Assembly: GCF_009911795.1 (NCBI RefSeq) | Contig: NZ_CP047898.1 | Coordinates: forward strand, 1,860,001-1,924,000 | Direction: 5' to 3' | From: Pseudarthrobacter psychrotolerans | GTDB taxonomy: Bacteria; Actinomycetota; Actinomycetes; Actinomycetales; Micrococcaceae | DNA: 64,000 nucleotides | In this document: positions 1 through 8,526 of the stretch, piece by piece | How the letters are laid out: each line of letters begins with the position of its first letter | How positions within the stretch are numbered: position 1 is the stretch's first letter | Notes under the pieces: model-generated | Databases searched by the model: none | What the model was told of the DNA's origin: nothing | What the model saw: the letters and a program-made list of their open reading frames with translations, nothing else | Program-made: the position numbers and the translations under genes

Positions 1-227
1 TGCAGGACCAGGAGGATCCGCTTCTTCCCGCCGAAACGGGACTCCGCGAAGAGCCTCTCCTGCAGCTCGGCCAGTTTCCCGTCCAGGTCCGCCAACAGGG
101 CCTGGCCGTCGGCCTTGTTGCCGGCGTAGCCGGGGGTGGCATCCGGGTCAACATCCGCCAGGGCGAAGCCGTCCCCCACCTTCAGCGTTTGGGACGGGTG
201 CTGCTTGAACTCAACCAGGCCGGCCAT
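1..227 (-). CDS. Polyphosphate kinase 2 family protein, N-terminal part (runs off window)
   Basis: The 75 visible N-terminal residues begin MAGLVEFKQHPSQTLKVGDG and contain a helical segment (ALLADLDGKLAELQERLFAES) followed by KKRILLVLQ. This matches the start of PPK2-type polyphosphate:nucleotide phosphotransferases, where LLVLQ leads into the Walker A strand just beyond the window edge. PPK2 enzymes move phosphate between polyphosphate and nucleoside mono- or diphosphates in the cytoplasm. The ATG at 227 is the only reasonable start. Subfamily and preferred nucleotide cannot be judged because the catalytic part is outside the window. Confidence 0.75.
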   Translation of the reverse strand, partial: MAGLVEFKQHPSQTLKVGDGFALADVDPDATPGYAGNKADGQALLADLDGKLAELQERLFAESRFGGKKRILLVL

Positions 228-276
228 GGCGTTCCTTTGTCCGCAGTTACCGCGCCGAAAGACGCGTCACAACAGG

Positions 277-1497
277 CTAGTTCCCTTTGTACCTGCTCAG
301 GAAGTCCCCCATGCGGTTGATGGCCTCCTCGAGGTCCTTCACCAGCGGCAGGGTGACCATCCGGAAGTGGTCGGGGCGGACCCAGTTGAAGGCCCGGCCG
401 TGGGAGACCAGGATTTTCTGCTCGCGCAGCAGGTCCAAAACGAATTTCTCGTCGTCGCGGATGTGGAATACCTCGGGATCGAGCTTCGGGAAGAGGTACA
501 TAGCGCCCCGCGCCTGCTGCGTGCTGACGCCGGGAATGGCGTTGAGCATGTCGTAGGCTTTGTTCCGCTGTTCCAACAGCCGTCCGCCGGGCAGGATCAG
601 GTCGTTGATGCTCTGGTAGCCGCCGAGAGCCGTCTGGATGGCATGTTGGGCAGGGACGTTGGCGCACAGGCGCATATTGGCGAGCAGGCTGATGCCCTCA
701 AGGTAGTCCGCTGCGTCCTTTTTCGGCCCGGAAATGGCCATCCAACCCGCCCGGTAGCCGCAGACGCGGTAGGCCTTGGACAGCCCACTGAAGGTGAGGC
801 AAAGGACGTCGTCGCCCGTAAGCGCGGCCATGTTGATGTGCACGGCGTCTTCGTACAGGATCTTTTCGTAGATTTCATCCGCGAAAAGGATCAGGCCGTG
901 CTTTTCGGCCAGGGCCACGATCTTCGTCAGCGTCTCTTCCGGATAGACCGCGCCCGTGGGGTTGTTGGGGTTGATCACCACAATGCCCTTGGTGCGGGGC
1001 GTGATCTTGGCTTCAAGATCCTCAAGGTCCGGCTGCCAGCCTGATTCCTCATCGCAGAGGTAGTGCACGGGCTTGCCGCTGGCCAGGGCCACCGAAGCGG
1101 TCCACAGCGGGTAGTCCGGTGTGGGGATCAGCACCTCATCGCCGTCGTTGAGCAGCGCCATGAGGGACATGGTGATGAGTTCGCTCACGCCGTTGCCCAG
1201 GTAGATGTCGTCCACATGGATGTTCTGGATTCCGCGGGTCTGGTAGTACTGGGAGACGGCGGTCCGGGCCGAGAAGATGCCCCGGGAGTCGCTGTAACCC
1301 TGGGCATGGGGCAGGTGGCGGATCATGTCCACCAGAATGGCGTCCGGGGCTTCAAATCCAAACGGCGCCGGGTTTCCGATGTTCAGTTTGAGGATCCGGT
1401 GACCCTCCGCCTCCATCTGCTGGGCGGCCTGAAGGATCGGTCCACGGATGTCGTATAGGACGTTGTGAAGCTTGGTGGACTGCTTGAATTCTGCCAT
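277..1497 (-). CDS. alaA: Pyridoxal-phosphate aminotransferase, AlaA-type alanine transaminase
   Basis: A 406-residue fold-type I class I/II aminotransferase. Visible motifs are NIGNPAPFGFEAP near residue 40, the substrate/PLP segment NPNNPTGAVYP around 177-186, the PLP-contact ADEIYEKILYED around 206-217, and SGLSKAYRVCGYRAGW with the Schiff-base lysine at K241. Length and these motifs fit the AlaA branch (pyruvate/glutamate-alanine transaminase, like Rv0337c of M. tuberculosis). It would interconvert alanine and pyruvate with glutamate/2-oxoglutarate in the cytoplasm. It is transcribed alone; a strong hairpin separates it from the ABC operon upstream on the same strand. Confidence 0.85.
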   Translation of the reverse strand: MAEFKQSTKLHNVLYDIRGPILQAAQQMEAEGHRILKLNIGNPAPFGFEAPDAILVDMIRHLPHAQGYSDSRGIFSARTAVSQYYQTRGIQNIHVDDIYLGNGVSELITMSLMALLNDGDEVLIPTPDYPLWTASVALASGKPVHYLCDEESGWQPDLEDLEAKITPRTKGIVVINPNNPTGAVYPEETLTKIVALAEKHGLILFADEIYEKILYEDAVHINMAALTGDDVLCLTFSGLSKAYRVCGYRAGWMAISGPKKDAADYLEGISLLANMRLCANVPAQHAIQTALGGYQSINDLILPGGRLLEQRNKAYDMLNAIPGVSTQQARGAMYLFPKLDPEVFHIRDDEKFVLDLLREQKILVSHGRAFNWVRPDHFRMVTLPLVKDLEEAINRMGDFLSRYKGN

Positions 1498-1563
1498 TCA
1501 TCAAATATGCCATATGACGGATGTACTTCTGTTGAGACCTCAGACACAGAAGTGTAGAGAGCG

Positions 1564-1610
1564 CACGACGGCGGCTGCCGGCCCGTGTGGGTCCGGCAGC
1601 CGCCGTCGTG
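1564..1610 (-). terminator. Strong hairpin terminator after the osmoprotectant ABC operon
   Basis: An 18-bp perfect inverted repeat (arms 1564-1581 and 1593-1610, 11-nt loop) lies just past the stop of the substrate-binding protein gene and before the aminotransferase start. There is no clear T-run on the minus strand, as is common for high-GC actinobacterial terminators. It probably ends the ABC transcript that runs leftward. Confidence 0.7.
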
Positions 1611-1632
1611 CTTTGCGTTGTGGAGTCAGGTG

Positions 1633-2586
1633 TTACTTGACGATGCCCTTGTCCTTGAGCCAGGTGGCCGCTGCGTCTTTCGCGTTTTGCTTCTGGCTGC
1701 CGCTGACTGCGCGGTTGAGGTTGACCAGGTCGTCGGTGGTCAGGATCTTCGATACGGCGTTGAGCGCGTCCTTGGCCTTGTCGGTCATCTTTGCCTTGTT
1801 GTAGAGCGGCAGGACCTGCTGGGCCTTGAAGTTGTTCTTGGGATCCGCCAGCACCACCAGGTCGTTGTCCGCGATGGACGGCGTGGTGGTGTAGATGTCA
1901 GCGACCTGGACGTCGTCGGTCAGCAGTGCCTGCAGGGTCAGGTTGCCGCCGCCGTCGCTGAACGGTTTGAGCGCCTTGAGTTCACAGCCGTACTTGGCCT
2001 TAAGTCCCGGAAGGCCGTATTGGCGGGTCTCGAACGTCGCCGGCGCACCGATGGTGAGGTCCTTGCAGACCTTGGCCAGATCCTCGATGGACTTCAGCTG
2101 GTACTTCTCTTGGGTGGCCTTTGTGACCACCATGGCATCCTTATCCTCTGCCTTGGCTGCGTCCAGGATGGCCAGTCCGTCGGGAAGCTTCCCGGGCAGG
2201 GCCTTGACGATGTCGTCCGCTGAGACCTCCGCCGCCGACGTATCGACGTATGAAAGCAGGTTCCCGGAGTAGTCCGGCACCAGGTCCACGGAGCCATCCT
2301 GAACGGCCTTGAAGTAGATTTCGCGGGAACCGATGTTGGGCTTGGTGGTTGCCGTGACCCCTGCCGCGTTCAGAGCGCCGGCATAGATCTCGGCGATGAT
2401 CTGGCTTTCCGGGAAGTCAGCCGAGCCGACCACCAACGATCCGCCGCCGGCGCTTCCGGCGCTGGTGCTGGGGGTGGCCAACGGGTCACTCCCGCCGCAG
2501 GCTGTCAACGCGACGGCCAGGCCGACGCCGGCAGCCACGCCAGCCAGTCCCCGACGGGTAAGGATTGTCCTGGTGTTTTCTTTCAT
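1633..2586 (-). CDS. Glycine betaine/choline ABC transporter, lipoprotein substrate-binding protein
   Basis: This 317-aa protein starts with a signal peptide (basic residues, hydrophobic stretch) and a lipobox LTAC at about residues 27-30, so it should be anchored to the outer face of the membrane. The mature part opens VVGSADFPESQIIAEIYAGAL and contains PNIGSREIYFKAVQDGSVDLVPDYSGNLLSY, typical of the OpuAC/OsmF/ProX family that binds quaternary amines. It is the last gene of a four-gene operon whose stops and starts overlap by about 4 nt, next to two permeases and a CBS-containing ATPase. The exact substrate (choline, betaine or carnitine) cannot be read from sequence. Confidence 0.88.
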   Translation of the reverse strand: MKENTRTILTRRGLAGVAAGVGLAVALTACGGSDPLATPSTSAGSAGGGSLVVGSADFPESQIIAEIYAGALNAAGVTATTKPNIGSREIYFKAVQDGSVDLVPDYSGNLLSYVDTSAAEVSADDIVKALPGKLPDGLAILDAAKAEDKDAMVVTKATQEKYQLKSIEDLAKVCKDLTIGAPATFETRQYGLPGLKAKYGCELKALKPFSDGGGNLTLQALLTDDVQVADIYTTTPSIADNDLVVLADPKNNFKAQQVLPLYNKAKMTDKAKDALNAVSKILTTDDLVNLNRAVSGSQKQNAKDAAATWLKDKGIVK

Positions 2587-3329
2587 GAGGTACCTCCTTG
2601 AAGAGCAGCTGACGCAGGTGCGGCAGCTGGGAGATCAGCAGTGGCCTTCTGGCCACCGCGGGTATCAGTGGATAAGCCGGGCGAAAGAAGGACTCTTTGC
2701 ACCGCGGCCAGGATCAGGTCAACAACGATGGCCAGCCCTGCAATCAGCAAGGACCCGGCAAGCATCCGCGGGAAGTCCTGCAGCGCCAGGCCATCAAAAA
2801 GGTAGCGGCCCAGCCCGCCCAAGGGCAGGTACGCAACCACAGAAACCGTCGCGATGACCTGCAGGACGGCCGTTCGCACGCCACCGAACATAACCTGCAG
2901 CCCGTTGGGCAGCTCAACCCGGAACAGGATCTGCAGCTCGGTCATGCCCACGGCCCGGGCGGCGTCCACCACCGCCCCGTCCACACTCGAAATACCGGCG
3001 TACGTTCCGGCAAGGAGCGGCGGCACGGTCAGTATGACCAGCGCCCACACCGGCGGCATCAGGCTGCTTCCCGCCAGGAGGGCGAAGAGGACCAGCAGGC
3101 CCAGGGTAGGCAGGGCCCGCAGCGCGCCTGCCACCGCTACGGCCACCACGCGTCCGCGGCCCGTGTGCCCGATGTAGAGCCCTGCGGGAACCGCGATGGC
3201 AGCGGCAATCACCAGGACCAGACCGCTGTACTGAAGGTGCTCCAGCAACCGGACGGGGATGCCGGAACTGCCGGTCCAGTGCAGGGGATCGGCTATCCAG
3301 GCCAGGGTGTCTACAAAAATGTTGCTCAC
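2583..3329 (-). CDS. Osmoprotectant ABC transporter permease (second)
   Basis: A 248-aa integral membrane protein with about five or six hydrophobic segments. It has the conserved inner-membrane EAA-type loop (DGAVVDAARAVGMTELQILFRVELPNGLQVMFGGVRTAVLQ), the contact point for the ATPase. Family: OpuCB/OpuCD, ProW-like permeases of betaine/choline importers. Its start overlaps the stop of the first permease gene by 4 nt, and its stop overlaps the start of the binding-protein gene, so translation is probably coupled. The C-terminal tail is Ala/Gly rich and not conserved-looking. Confidence 0.87.
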   Translation of the reverse strand: MSNIFVDTLAWIADPLHWTGSSGIPVRLLEHLQYSGLVLVIAAAIAVPAGLYIGHTGRGRVVAVAVAGALRALPTLGLLVLFALLAGSSLMPPVWALVILTVPPLLAGTYAGISSVDGAVVDAARAVGMTELQILFRVELPNGLQVMFGGVRTAVLQVIATVSVVAYLPLGGLGRYLFDGLALQDFPRMLAGSLLIAGLAIVVDLILAAVQRVLLSPGLSTDTRGGQKATADLPAAAPASAALQGGTS

Positions 3330-4036
3330 GGCGCGGCCCCCGTGTGGACGTTGGCATCGGCCAGGTAGCCGGAGCCAACAGGACCAGAGGGGCCGGACGC
3401 TTTAGCGGCTCGGGTCCACGGTGTCAGCAGCCGTTCGAGGAGGACCAGCATGGCATCCATGAGCAGGGCGAGTACCAGGATGGCGACGATTCCCACCACC
3501 ACTTCGGTGACGAAGTTCCGTTGCAGGCCGTCGGTAAACAGCATGCCCAGGTTCCCCACCCCCAGCAAAGCTGCGACGCTCACCAGGGAGATGTTGCTGA
3601 CGGAGACCACGCGAAGCCCGGCAAACAGGACTGGAAGGGAGAGCGGCAGGTCGATCTGGACAAAGCGGAGCCAGGGCCTGTACCCCATGGCGATGGCAGC
3701 CTGGCGGAGATCCTCCTCCACGGAGTCAAAAGCATCCAGGGCGGCCCGGACAAGCAGCGCCACCGCGTAGATGGTCAGCGCGACGATGACGTTGAGCGGG
3801 TCCAGGATCCGGGTTCCAAGAATCGACGGGAGGATGATGAACAGTGCCAGCGACGGGATGGTGTACAGCAATGAACTGGCGGTCACCACTACCGACCGCA
3901 GGGCCCTGTGGGTCCGCGCAAGCTGGGCCAGCGGAATGGAAATAACCAGCCCCAGGACCATCGGAATGAGGGCAAGGACCAGGTGCTGGCCTGCCAGTCC
4001 CATGACCATGCCGCTGTTTGCCAGGAACCACTCCAT
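3326..4036 (-). CDS. Osmoprotectant ABC transporter permease (first)
   Basis: A 236-aa membrane protein whose N-terminus (MEWFLANSGMVMGLAGQHLVLALIPMVLGLVISIPLA) matches OpuC/YehW-type permeases. The EAA-like loop SVEEDLRQAAIAMGYRPWLRFVQIDLPLSLPVLFAGLRVVSV precedes the last membrane spans. It should pair with the second permease to form the transmembrane pore. The gene abuts the ATPase gene (stop and start share one base) and overlaps the next permease by 4 nt, so the whole set is one operon. Confidence 0.87.
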   Translation of the reverse strand: MEWFLANSGMVMGLAGQHLVLALIPMVLGLVISIPLAQLARTHRALRSVVVTASSLLYTIPSLALFIILPSILGTRILDPLNVIVALTIYAVALLVRAALDAFDSVEEDLRQAAIAMGYRPWLRFVQIDLPLSLPVLFAGLRVVSVSNISLVSVAALLGVGNLGMLFTDGLQRNFVTEVVVGIVAILVLALLMDAMLVLLERLLTPWTRAAKASGPSGPVGSGYLADANVHTGAAP

Positions 4037-5136
4037 CAGAGCGCCGCCTGCCGTTCCTGGCGGGCTTCTTCAATGACAGCCAGGACTTCCTGTGCCCTGA
4101 CGGTTCCTAGGACCCTGCCGTCGCCGTCCACCGCCACTCCTTGGCCGGACGGGGACGAAAGGGCCGAGTCCAGTGCCCGCCGCAGGGTCTCGCCGGGGCG
4201 GAAGAGTGAGCCGCCGGGGATGAGCTCAGAGTCGGTCCCCGGCCTTGCCCAGCCCAGAGGGCGCCTGTCCGGATCCACCACGAGCTGCCAGCCGGTTGCC
4301 GAAGCGGGGTCACCGGCGAACTGGCCGGCGCTCATCACAAGCGTAGGCACCGGATGGATGGTCACGGCGTCGGACGTGGTGAACCCCAGGTGGCGGAAGC
4401 CACGGTCCCGTCCCACGAACGAGGCCACGAAGTCATTGGCCGGTGCCCGGAGGATTTCCTCAGGGGTGGCGTACTGGGCCAGCTTGCCACCGACGGCGAA
4501 GACGGCCACTTTGTCGCCGAGAATGGTTGCCTCGTCGATATCGTGCGTGACGAAAACAATGGTTTTTGCGAGGTCTTTCTGCAGCCTCAGGAGTTCGTGC
4601 TGCAGTTCATCGCGCACCACGGGGTCAACGGCACTGAACGGTTCGTCCATCAGCAGGACGGGCGGATCGGCGGCGAGCGCCCGGGCTACACCGACGCGCT
4701 GCTGCTGGCCGCCGGAGAGCTGGGACGGGTACCGTTTCCCGAGCGCGGAAGCCAGCCCGACGACGTCGAGCAGTTCCGTGGCGCGCTTGCGGGCCTCGGC
4801 CTTGGAAACGCCGTTGAGCCGGGGCACGGTGGCGATGTTGTCCAGCACGGAACGGTGGGGCATCAGCCCGGAGGACTGCATGACGTAGCCCATGGACCTT
4901 CTCAGCTCCGCGGCAGGCACCGAGGTCACATCCCGCCCGTCCACGGTGATCACGCCGGACGTCGGTTCCACCATGCGGTTGATCATCCGCAGCGAGGTGG
5001 TCTTGCCGCAGCCGGACGGCCCTACAAAAACGGTGATGGAGCCCTTGTCGATGGACATGGTGAGCTGGTCCACGGCAGGCTGCCCGCCCTGATACTGCTT
5101 GGTGACGCTCTGGAACTCAATCATGGCTTGGTCCAT
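4036..5136 (-). CDS. Osmoprotectant ABC transporter ATP-binding protein with C-terminal CBS-like region
   Basis: A 366-aa ABC ATPase: Walker A GPSGCGKTTSL near residue 40, Q-loop, signature LSGGQQQRVGVARALAADPPVLLMDEPFSAVDP including Walker B, and switch histidine VFVTHD. Residues from about 240 on are a regulatory extension with a CBS-like end (GVAVDGDGRVLGTVRAQEVLAVIEEA), as in OpuCA/OpuAA. In that family the CBS region senses ionic strength or c-di-AMP; whether this one does is inference. It is the first gene of the operon. The ATG at 5136 has GGGA just upstream; an in-frame ATG four codons later is a possible alternative. Confidence 0.88.
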   Translation of the reverse strand: MDQAMIEFQSVTKQYQGGQPAVDQLTMSIDKGSITVFVGPSGCGKTTSLRMINRMVEPTSGVITVDGRDVTSVPAAELRRSMGYVMQSSGLMPHRSVLDNIATVPRLNGVSKAEARKRATELLDVVGLASALGKRYPSQLSGGQQQRVGVARALAADPPVLLMDEPFSAVDPVVRDELQHELLRLQKDLAKTIVFVTHDIDEATILGDKVAVFAVGGKLAQYATPEEILRAPANDFVASFVGRDRGFRHLGFTTSDAVTIHPVPTLVMSAGQFAGDPASATGWQLVVDPDRRPLGWARPGTDSELIPGGSLFRPGETLRRALDSALSSPSGQGVAVDGDGRVLGTVRAQEVLAVIEEARQERQAAL

Positions 5137-5203
5137 TCCCGGACTTACCTGTTCTGTTGGACGGCATCGGACAGTGTTGGGTCATAGGCTCACTGATATT
5201 TAC

Positions 5204-5231
5204 GGTAACGCAATCCGTGATCAGCGTAACC
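5204..5231. promoter_or_regulatory. Imperfect inverted repeat upstream of the ABC operon
   Basis: GGTAACGC (5204-5211) and GCGTAACC (5224-5231) form 8-bp arms with one mismatch across a 12-bp spacer. The site lies in the 228-bp gap between the leftward ABC operon and the rightward pirin gene. It could be an operator for either; no regulator gene is adjacent, so this rests on symmetry alone. Confidence 0.3.
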
Positions 5232-5364
5232 GGATCAGCAGGCAATCCGGGCAAGCGAATCCCTACTGTAATCATTCGTAGGACAACCGCCTGCGGATGG
5301 GTCCTCGATCACCGCGTGCCGTGCTGCGCTTACGCCTGACTCTGCCCCGGCCTAGAGTTGGACA

Positions 5365-6393
5365 GTGACCAACTTGGAAGTGGCTCCCCAGCAGGAACTT
5401 TGTCCGCCCGCCGGCCCCGAAGGTACGTCCGGCCCCTGCCTGCAGTTGTGGCCGGAACGGGAGGTTCCGCTGGGCGGCGTGCGGGCCATGAACGTCCGCC
5501 GCACGCTCCCGCAGCGCGGCCTGCCCACCATCGGCGCCTGGTGTTTCCTGGACAGTTTCGGTCCCGACCGCATTGCCATGTCCGTGCTCCCCCACCCGCA
5601 CACCGGGCTGCAGACGGTGACGTGGCCGCTTGCGGGGAACATCCGGCACAGGGACAGCGTGGGCAGCGACGTGGTGGTCCGGCCGGGCGAGCTGAACATC
5701 ATGACCGCCGGGCACGGGGTGTCCCACTCCGAGTTTGCCGTCCTGCCGGATTCCGACGCCGGCGCACCGCTGCCCGTGCAGCGCGGCCTGCAGCTCTGGG
5801 TAGCGTTGCCGGACGCTGAACGCGACCGCGAACCCGCGTTCGAGCAGCACCGGGAACTGCCCTCGGTGACGGGGCCGGGTTTCACTGCGACGGTGATGGT
5901 GGGCGAATTCGCCGGGGCGGTGTCACCGGCCACGATGTACTCCCCCATCGTCGGAGCAGACATCTCCTGCGAGGGCCCGGCCGTCCTGCCGTTGAACGCT
6001 CACTTTGAGCATGCCGTGCTGGTGCTCGACGGCGGACTGACGCTGGACGGGCAGGAGGTCCCGCCGGGGCCGCTGGGCTACTTGGGCGCGGGACGCCCGT
6101 CACTGGAGCTCCAGGCCCTGCCGGGCACACGGTTCCTCCTGATCGGCGGGGAACCGTTCCAGGAGGAACTGCTCATGTGGTGGAACTTCGTGGGCCGCAC
6201 GCACGACGAAGTGGAGCAGGCCCGCGAGGACTGGGAAGCGCAGGTGGTCCTGGCCGATGACGCCGCCCGCGGGGCCCGCTACGGGCTGGTTGAAGGGCAC
6301 GGCCCCGATGCAGGCACAGAAGCCGGCCGCATCCCCGCTCCCGTCATGCCGGCGGTCAGGTTGACGCCGCGGAAGCGGTCAGTGGGCCCCTGA
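5365..6393 (+). CDS. Pirin family protein
   Basis: A 342-aa bicupin. The N-terminal cupin contains GAWCFLDSFGPDRIAMSVLPHPHTGLQTVTWPLAGNIRHRDSVGS and PGELNIMTAGHGVSHSE, which carry the metal-binding His/Glu set typical of pirins; the C-terminal pirin_C domain includes LLIGGEPFQEELLMWWNFVGRT. Bacterial pirins bind iron and some have quercetinase activity or modulate other enzymes; the role here is unknown. The GTG at 5365 is the annotated start; a later start at the ATG of MNVRRTLPQR would still leave both cupins. Its 3' end overlaps the convergent kinase gene by 15 bp. Confidence 0.85.
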   Translation: MTNLEVAPQQELCPPAGPEGTSGPCLQLWPEREVPLGGVRAMNVRRTLPQRGLPTIGAWCFLDSFGPDRIAMSVLPHPHTGLQTVTWPLAGNIRHRDSVGSDVVVRPGELNIMTAGHGVSHSEFAVLPDSDAGAPLPVQRGLQLWVALPDAERDREPAFEQHRELPSVTGPGFTATVMVGEFAGAVSPATMYSPIVGADISCEGPAVLPLNAHFEHAVLVLDGGLTLDGQEVPPGPLGYLGAGRPSLELQALPGTRFLLIGGEPFQEELLMWWNFVGRTHDEVEQAREDWEAQVVLADDAARGARYGLVEGHGPDAGTEAGRIPAPVMPAVRLTPRKRSVGP

Positions 6394-7356
6394 CTCTTCC
6401 GACACCAGCTTCAGGACGCCAAACACGGGGTCCTGGTCCAGGACACTGACATCGGTGACGCCGGCAGCCGCCAGGTGGCTCCGGAAGGCGACCTGCAGCG
6501 GGACCACGTTCATGCCCAGTCCGCTGCCGAGAATGACCGGTCCGCCGATGCCAAGCTTCCGCAATGCCTGGGCGGCCAGGCCGGCAAGGTCCTTGCCGGC
6601 CTGGTCCAGCAGCTCCTGGCTGACCGGGTGGCCAGCCGCGGCCGCGTCCACCACCAGGCGTGCCTGCTGGGCCCAGAACCGGCGACCGGTATCCGGGGAA
6701 TGAAAGAGCGCAATCAGCCTGTTGGGGTGGTCCACTCCGCAGGCGGCGAGCAACGCATCGGTCAGCTGGTCTTCCGGAAGCCCCTGGTTCATCCGGCGCA
6801 GACTATGCCGGACTGCCTCGCGGCCCAGCCAGTAGCCGCTGCCTTCGTCACCGAGCAGGTAGCCCCAGCCACCGGCCCGGGCCTCGTCGCCGGCAGCGTT
6901 CCGTCCCCAGGCGGCGGAGCCCGTTCCGGCAATGACGGCCACTCCGGTGCTGGCACCGCCCGCAGCGAGCAGCAGCCGCGAATCGTGGACCACCGTGACT
7001 TTGGCTCCTGGAACATGGGGTTCGATCAGGGCGGCGAGGGCGGCGGCGTCGTCGTCGGTATCAATGCCCCCGGCCCCCGCATACACCTGGGCCACCTGAC
7101 CGCCGCCGATCCGGGAGAAGAGATCCGCGAGGTTCAGTGCCGCCTGTTCGCGGCTGACGTTCTGGACGTTGGAGCTGCCGGCGGACTCGTCGGCCACGAC
7201 AACTCCGTCCTCAAACCGGACACCGCGGGTCTTTGTACCGCCGATGTCCAGGCCGATGATGACCCCTGCTAGGGGACCCGGGGCGGCCGCAGGCGCGGCG
7301 CCGCCCACCGGCTGGTTTCGGGACGTTGTGGTCTGGGGGTGTTCGCTGTCAGTCAC
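6379..7356 (-). CDS. N-acetylglucosamine kinase-like protein (BadF/BadG/BcrA/BcrD ATPase family)
   Basis: A 325-aa ASKHA-fold kinase. It shows phosphate 1 motif GLDIGGTKTRGVRF near residue 35, the second phosphate motif AVIAGTGSAAWGRN, and GGWGYLLGDEGSGYWLGREAVRHSLR, typical of NAGK-like sugar kinases in actinobacteria. Likely reaction: ATP-dependent phosphorylation of N-acetylglucosamine or a related amino sugar in the cytoplasm. No sugar transporter or nag gene is adjacent, so the substrate stays open. It converges on and overlaps the pirin gene by 15 bp; the first 30 residues (Pro/Ala rich) look unstructured. Confidence 0.78.
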   Translation of the reverse strand: MTDSEHPQTTTSRNQPVGGAAPAAAPGPLAGVIIGLDIGGTKTRGVRFEDGVVVADESAGSSNVQNVSREQAALNLADLFSRIGGGQVAQVYAGAGGIDTDDDAAALAALIEPHVPGAKVTVVHDSRLLLAAGGASTGVAVIAGTGSAAWGRNAAGDEARAGGWGYLLGDEGSGYWLGREAVRHSLRRMNQGLPEDQLTDALLAACGVDHPNRLIALFHSPDTGRRFWAQQARLVVDAAAAGHPVSQELLDQAGKDLAGLAAQALRKLGIGGPVILGSGLGMNVVPLQVAFRSHLAAAGVTDVSVLDQDPVFGVLKLVSEESGAH

Positions 7357-7447
7357 GCACCCAGCCTACTGAAACGCTGCCGGCGAATCGCTGCCGGGCC
7401 GCGGGCCGCCGTCGTGTCTCAACACGTCTTGCCTCAACATCCCGCGC

Positions 7448-8443
7448 TTATCCCCTCCCTGAGCGGGCGGCCACCAGGCCCGCCAGCAAGTGGGGCCCCT
7501 CCTGCAGGACCATCTCCCGGAAGAACCGGACCGGATCGGGCTCGGCATCGGGGCCAGGCTTTCGCCGGCGCCAGCCCAGCCCGATTTCCCGGTACGCAAG
7601 CTCGGATTCCAAGGCAAGCTCGACCCAGCCCAGATTGCCCGTTTCGGGACTGACATGGCGCCCCGGCGCATTGCCTCCGGGCGGCAGGATGCTGACACCA
7701 AGTCCCGCCGCGACAAGGCCACGGGCCGTGTGGGTGTCCTGGCTTTCGAACGCGATCCGCGGCCGGAATCCTGCCTCGCGGAACAGCGCATCGGTCAATG
7801 ACCGCATGCCGTACCCCGACTCCAGCGCCACGAAGGGGTCCCGGCGGACGTCCTGCACGCTGACGCTGCCCCGGCCGGCCAGCGGATGGCCGTGGTGAAC
7901 CACCAGGCGGAGGGGCTCACGGTAGAGCGAAGCCGCGGAGATGGTGCTGCTTGCCACGGGAACGGGGGCTGTCAGGGACAGGTCCGCCTGGCCCGAAGCA
8001 AGCTCCGCGAGGCAGGTGTCCCGGGCGCCCTGGCTGAGAGTGAAGCCGGCCTCCGGGTGGCGGCTGCGGAAGGCGCTGATGAGCAGGGGCAGGGTGGCCT
8101 CGCCGAACGTGTGCTGAAAGGACAGGGACACCTTCCCCCGCACCACGTCCGACTCGAGCCGGACCAGGTCCAGCCCGGCCTGGAATTCGGTCAGGGCCGA
8201 CTCGATGTACGGCAGCAACGTCCGGGCGGCGGCCGTGAGGCGGATCCCCCGTCCGTCACGGATCAGCAGTTCGGTTCCGACGACGGCGCTGGCCCGGGAG
8301 AGTGCCCGGCTCACTGTGGACTGGGGTACTCCAAGGAGCTCAGCTGTTTCCGTGACGTGCTGGGTCCGGCCCAGTTCGACCAGGATGGGGAGCAGCGGCA
8401 GGAGCTTCACCAGCTGTTTGTGGTCGGCGTGCATTGGCTCCAT
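7448..8443 (-). CDS. LysR-family transcriptional regulator
   Basis: 331 aa with an N-terminal winged HTH (LVKLLPLLPILVELGRTQHVTETAELLGVPQSTVSRALSRASAVVGTELLIRDGRGIRLTAAARTLLPYIESAL) and a periplasmic-binding-protein-like effector domain from about residue 95. It is divergent from the MFS gene starting 84 bp away, the usual arrangement of a LysR regulator and its target. A 25-bp inverted repeat sits between them. The effector is probably a substrate of the exporter. A second in-frame ATG three codons downstream (MHADHK) is an equally plausible start. Confidence 0.87.
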   Translation of the reverse strand: MEPMHADHKQLVKLLPLLPILVELGRTQHVTETAELLGVPQSTVSRALSRASAVVGTELLIRDGRGIRLTAAARTLLPYIESALTEFQAGLDLVRLESDVVRGKVSLSFQHTFGEATLPLLISAFRSRHPEAGFTLSQGARDTCLAELASGQADLSLTAPVPVASSTISAASLYREPLRLVVHHGHPLAGRGSVSVQDVRRDPFVALESGYGMRSLTDALFREAGFRPRIAFESQDTHTARGLVAAGLGVSILPPGGNAPGRHVSPETGNLGWVELALESELAYREIGLGWRRRKPGPDAEPDPVRFFREMVLQEGPHLLAGLVAARSGRG

Positions 8444-8459
8444 CCTTCCAACTGATCCA

Positions 8460-8484
8460 TTTTAGACATGAATTGCGCCTAAAA
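8460..8484. promoter_or_regulatory. Probable LysR-type operator
   Basis: TTTTAG (8460-8465) and CTAAAA (8479-8484) form perfect 6-bp arms across 13 bp in the lysR/MFS intergenic region. LysR boxes are interrupted palindromes of the T-N11-A type, and the position between divergent genes fits. A second small palindrome, ATGC-N7-GCAT, follows within 15 bp. Confidence 0.5.
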
Positions 8485-8526
8485 GATGCATTGGAAGCAT
8501 ACATGGCGGACGCCTACCCTTGAGCC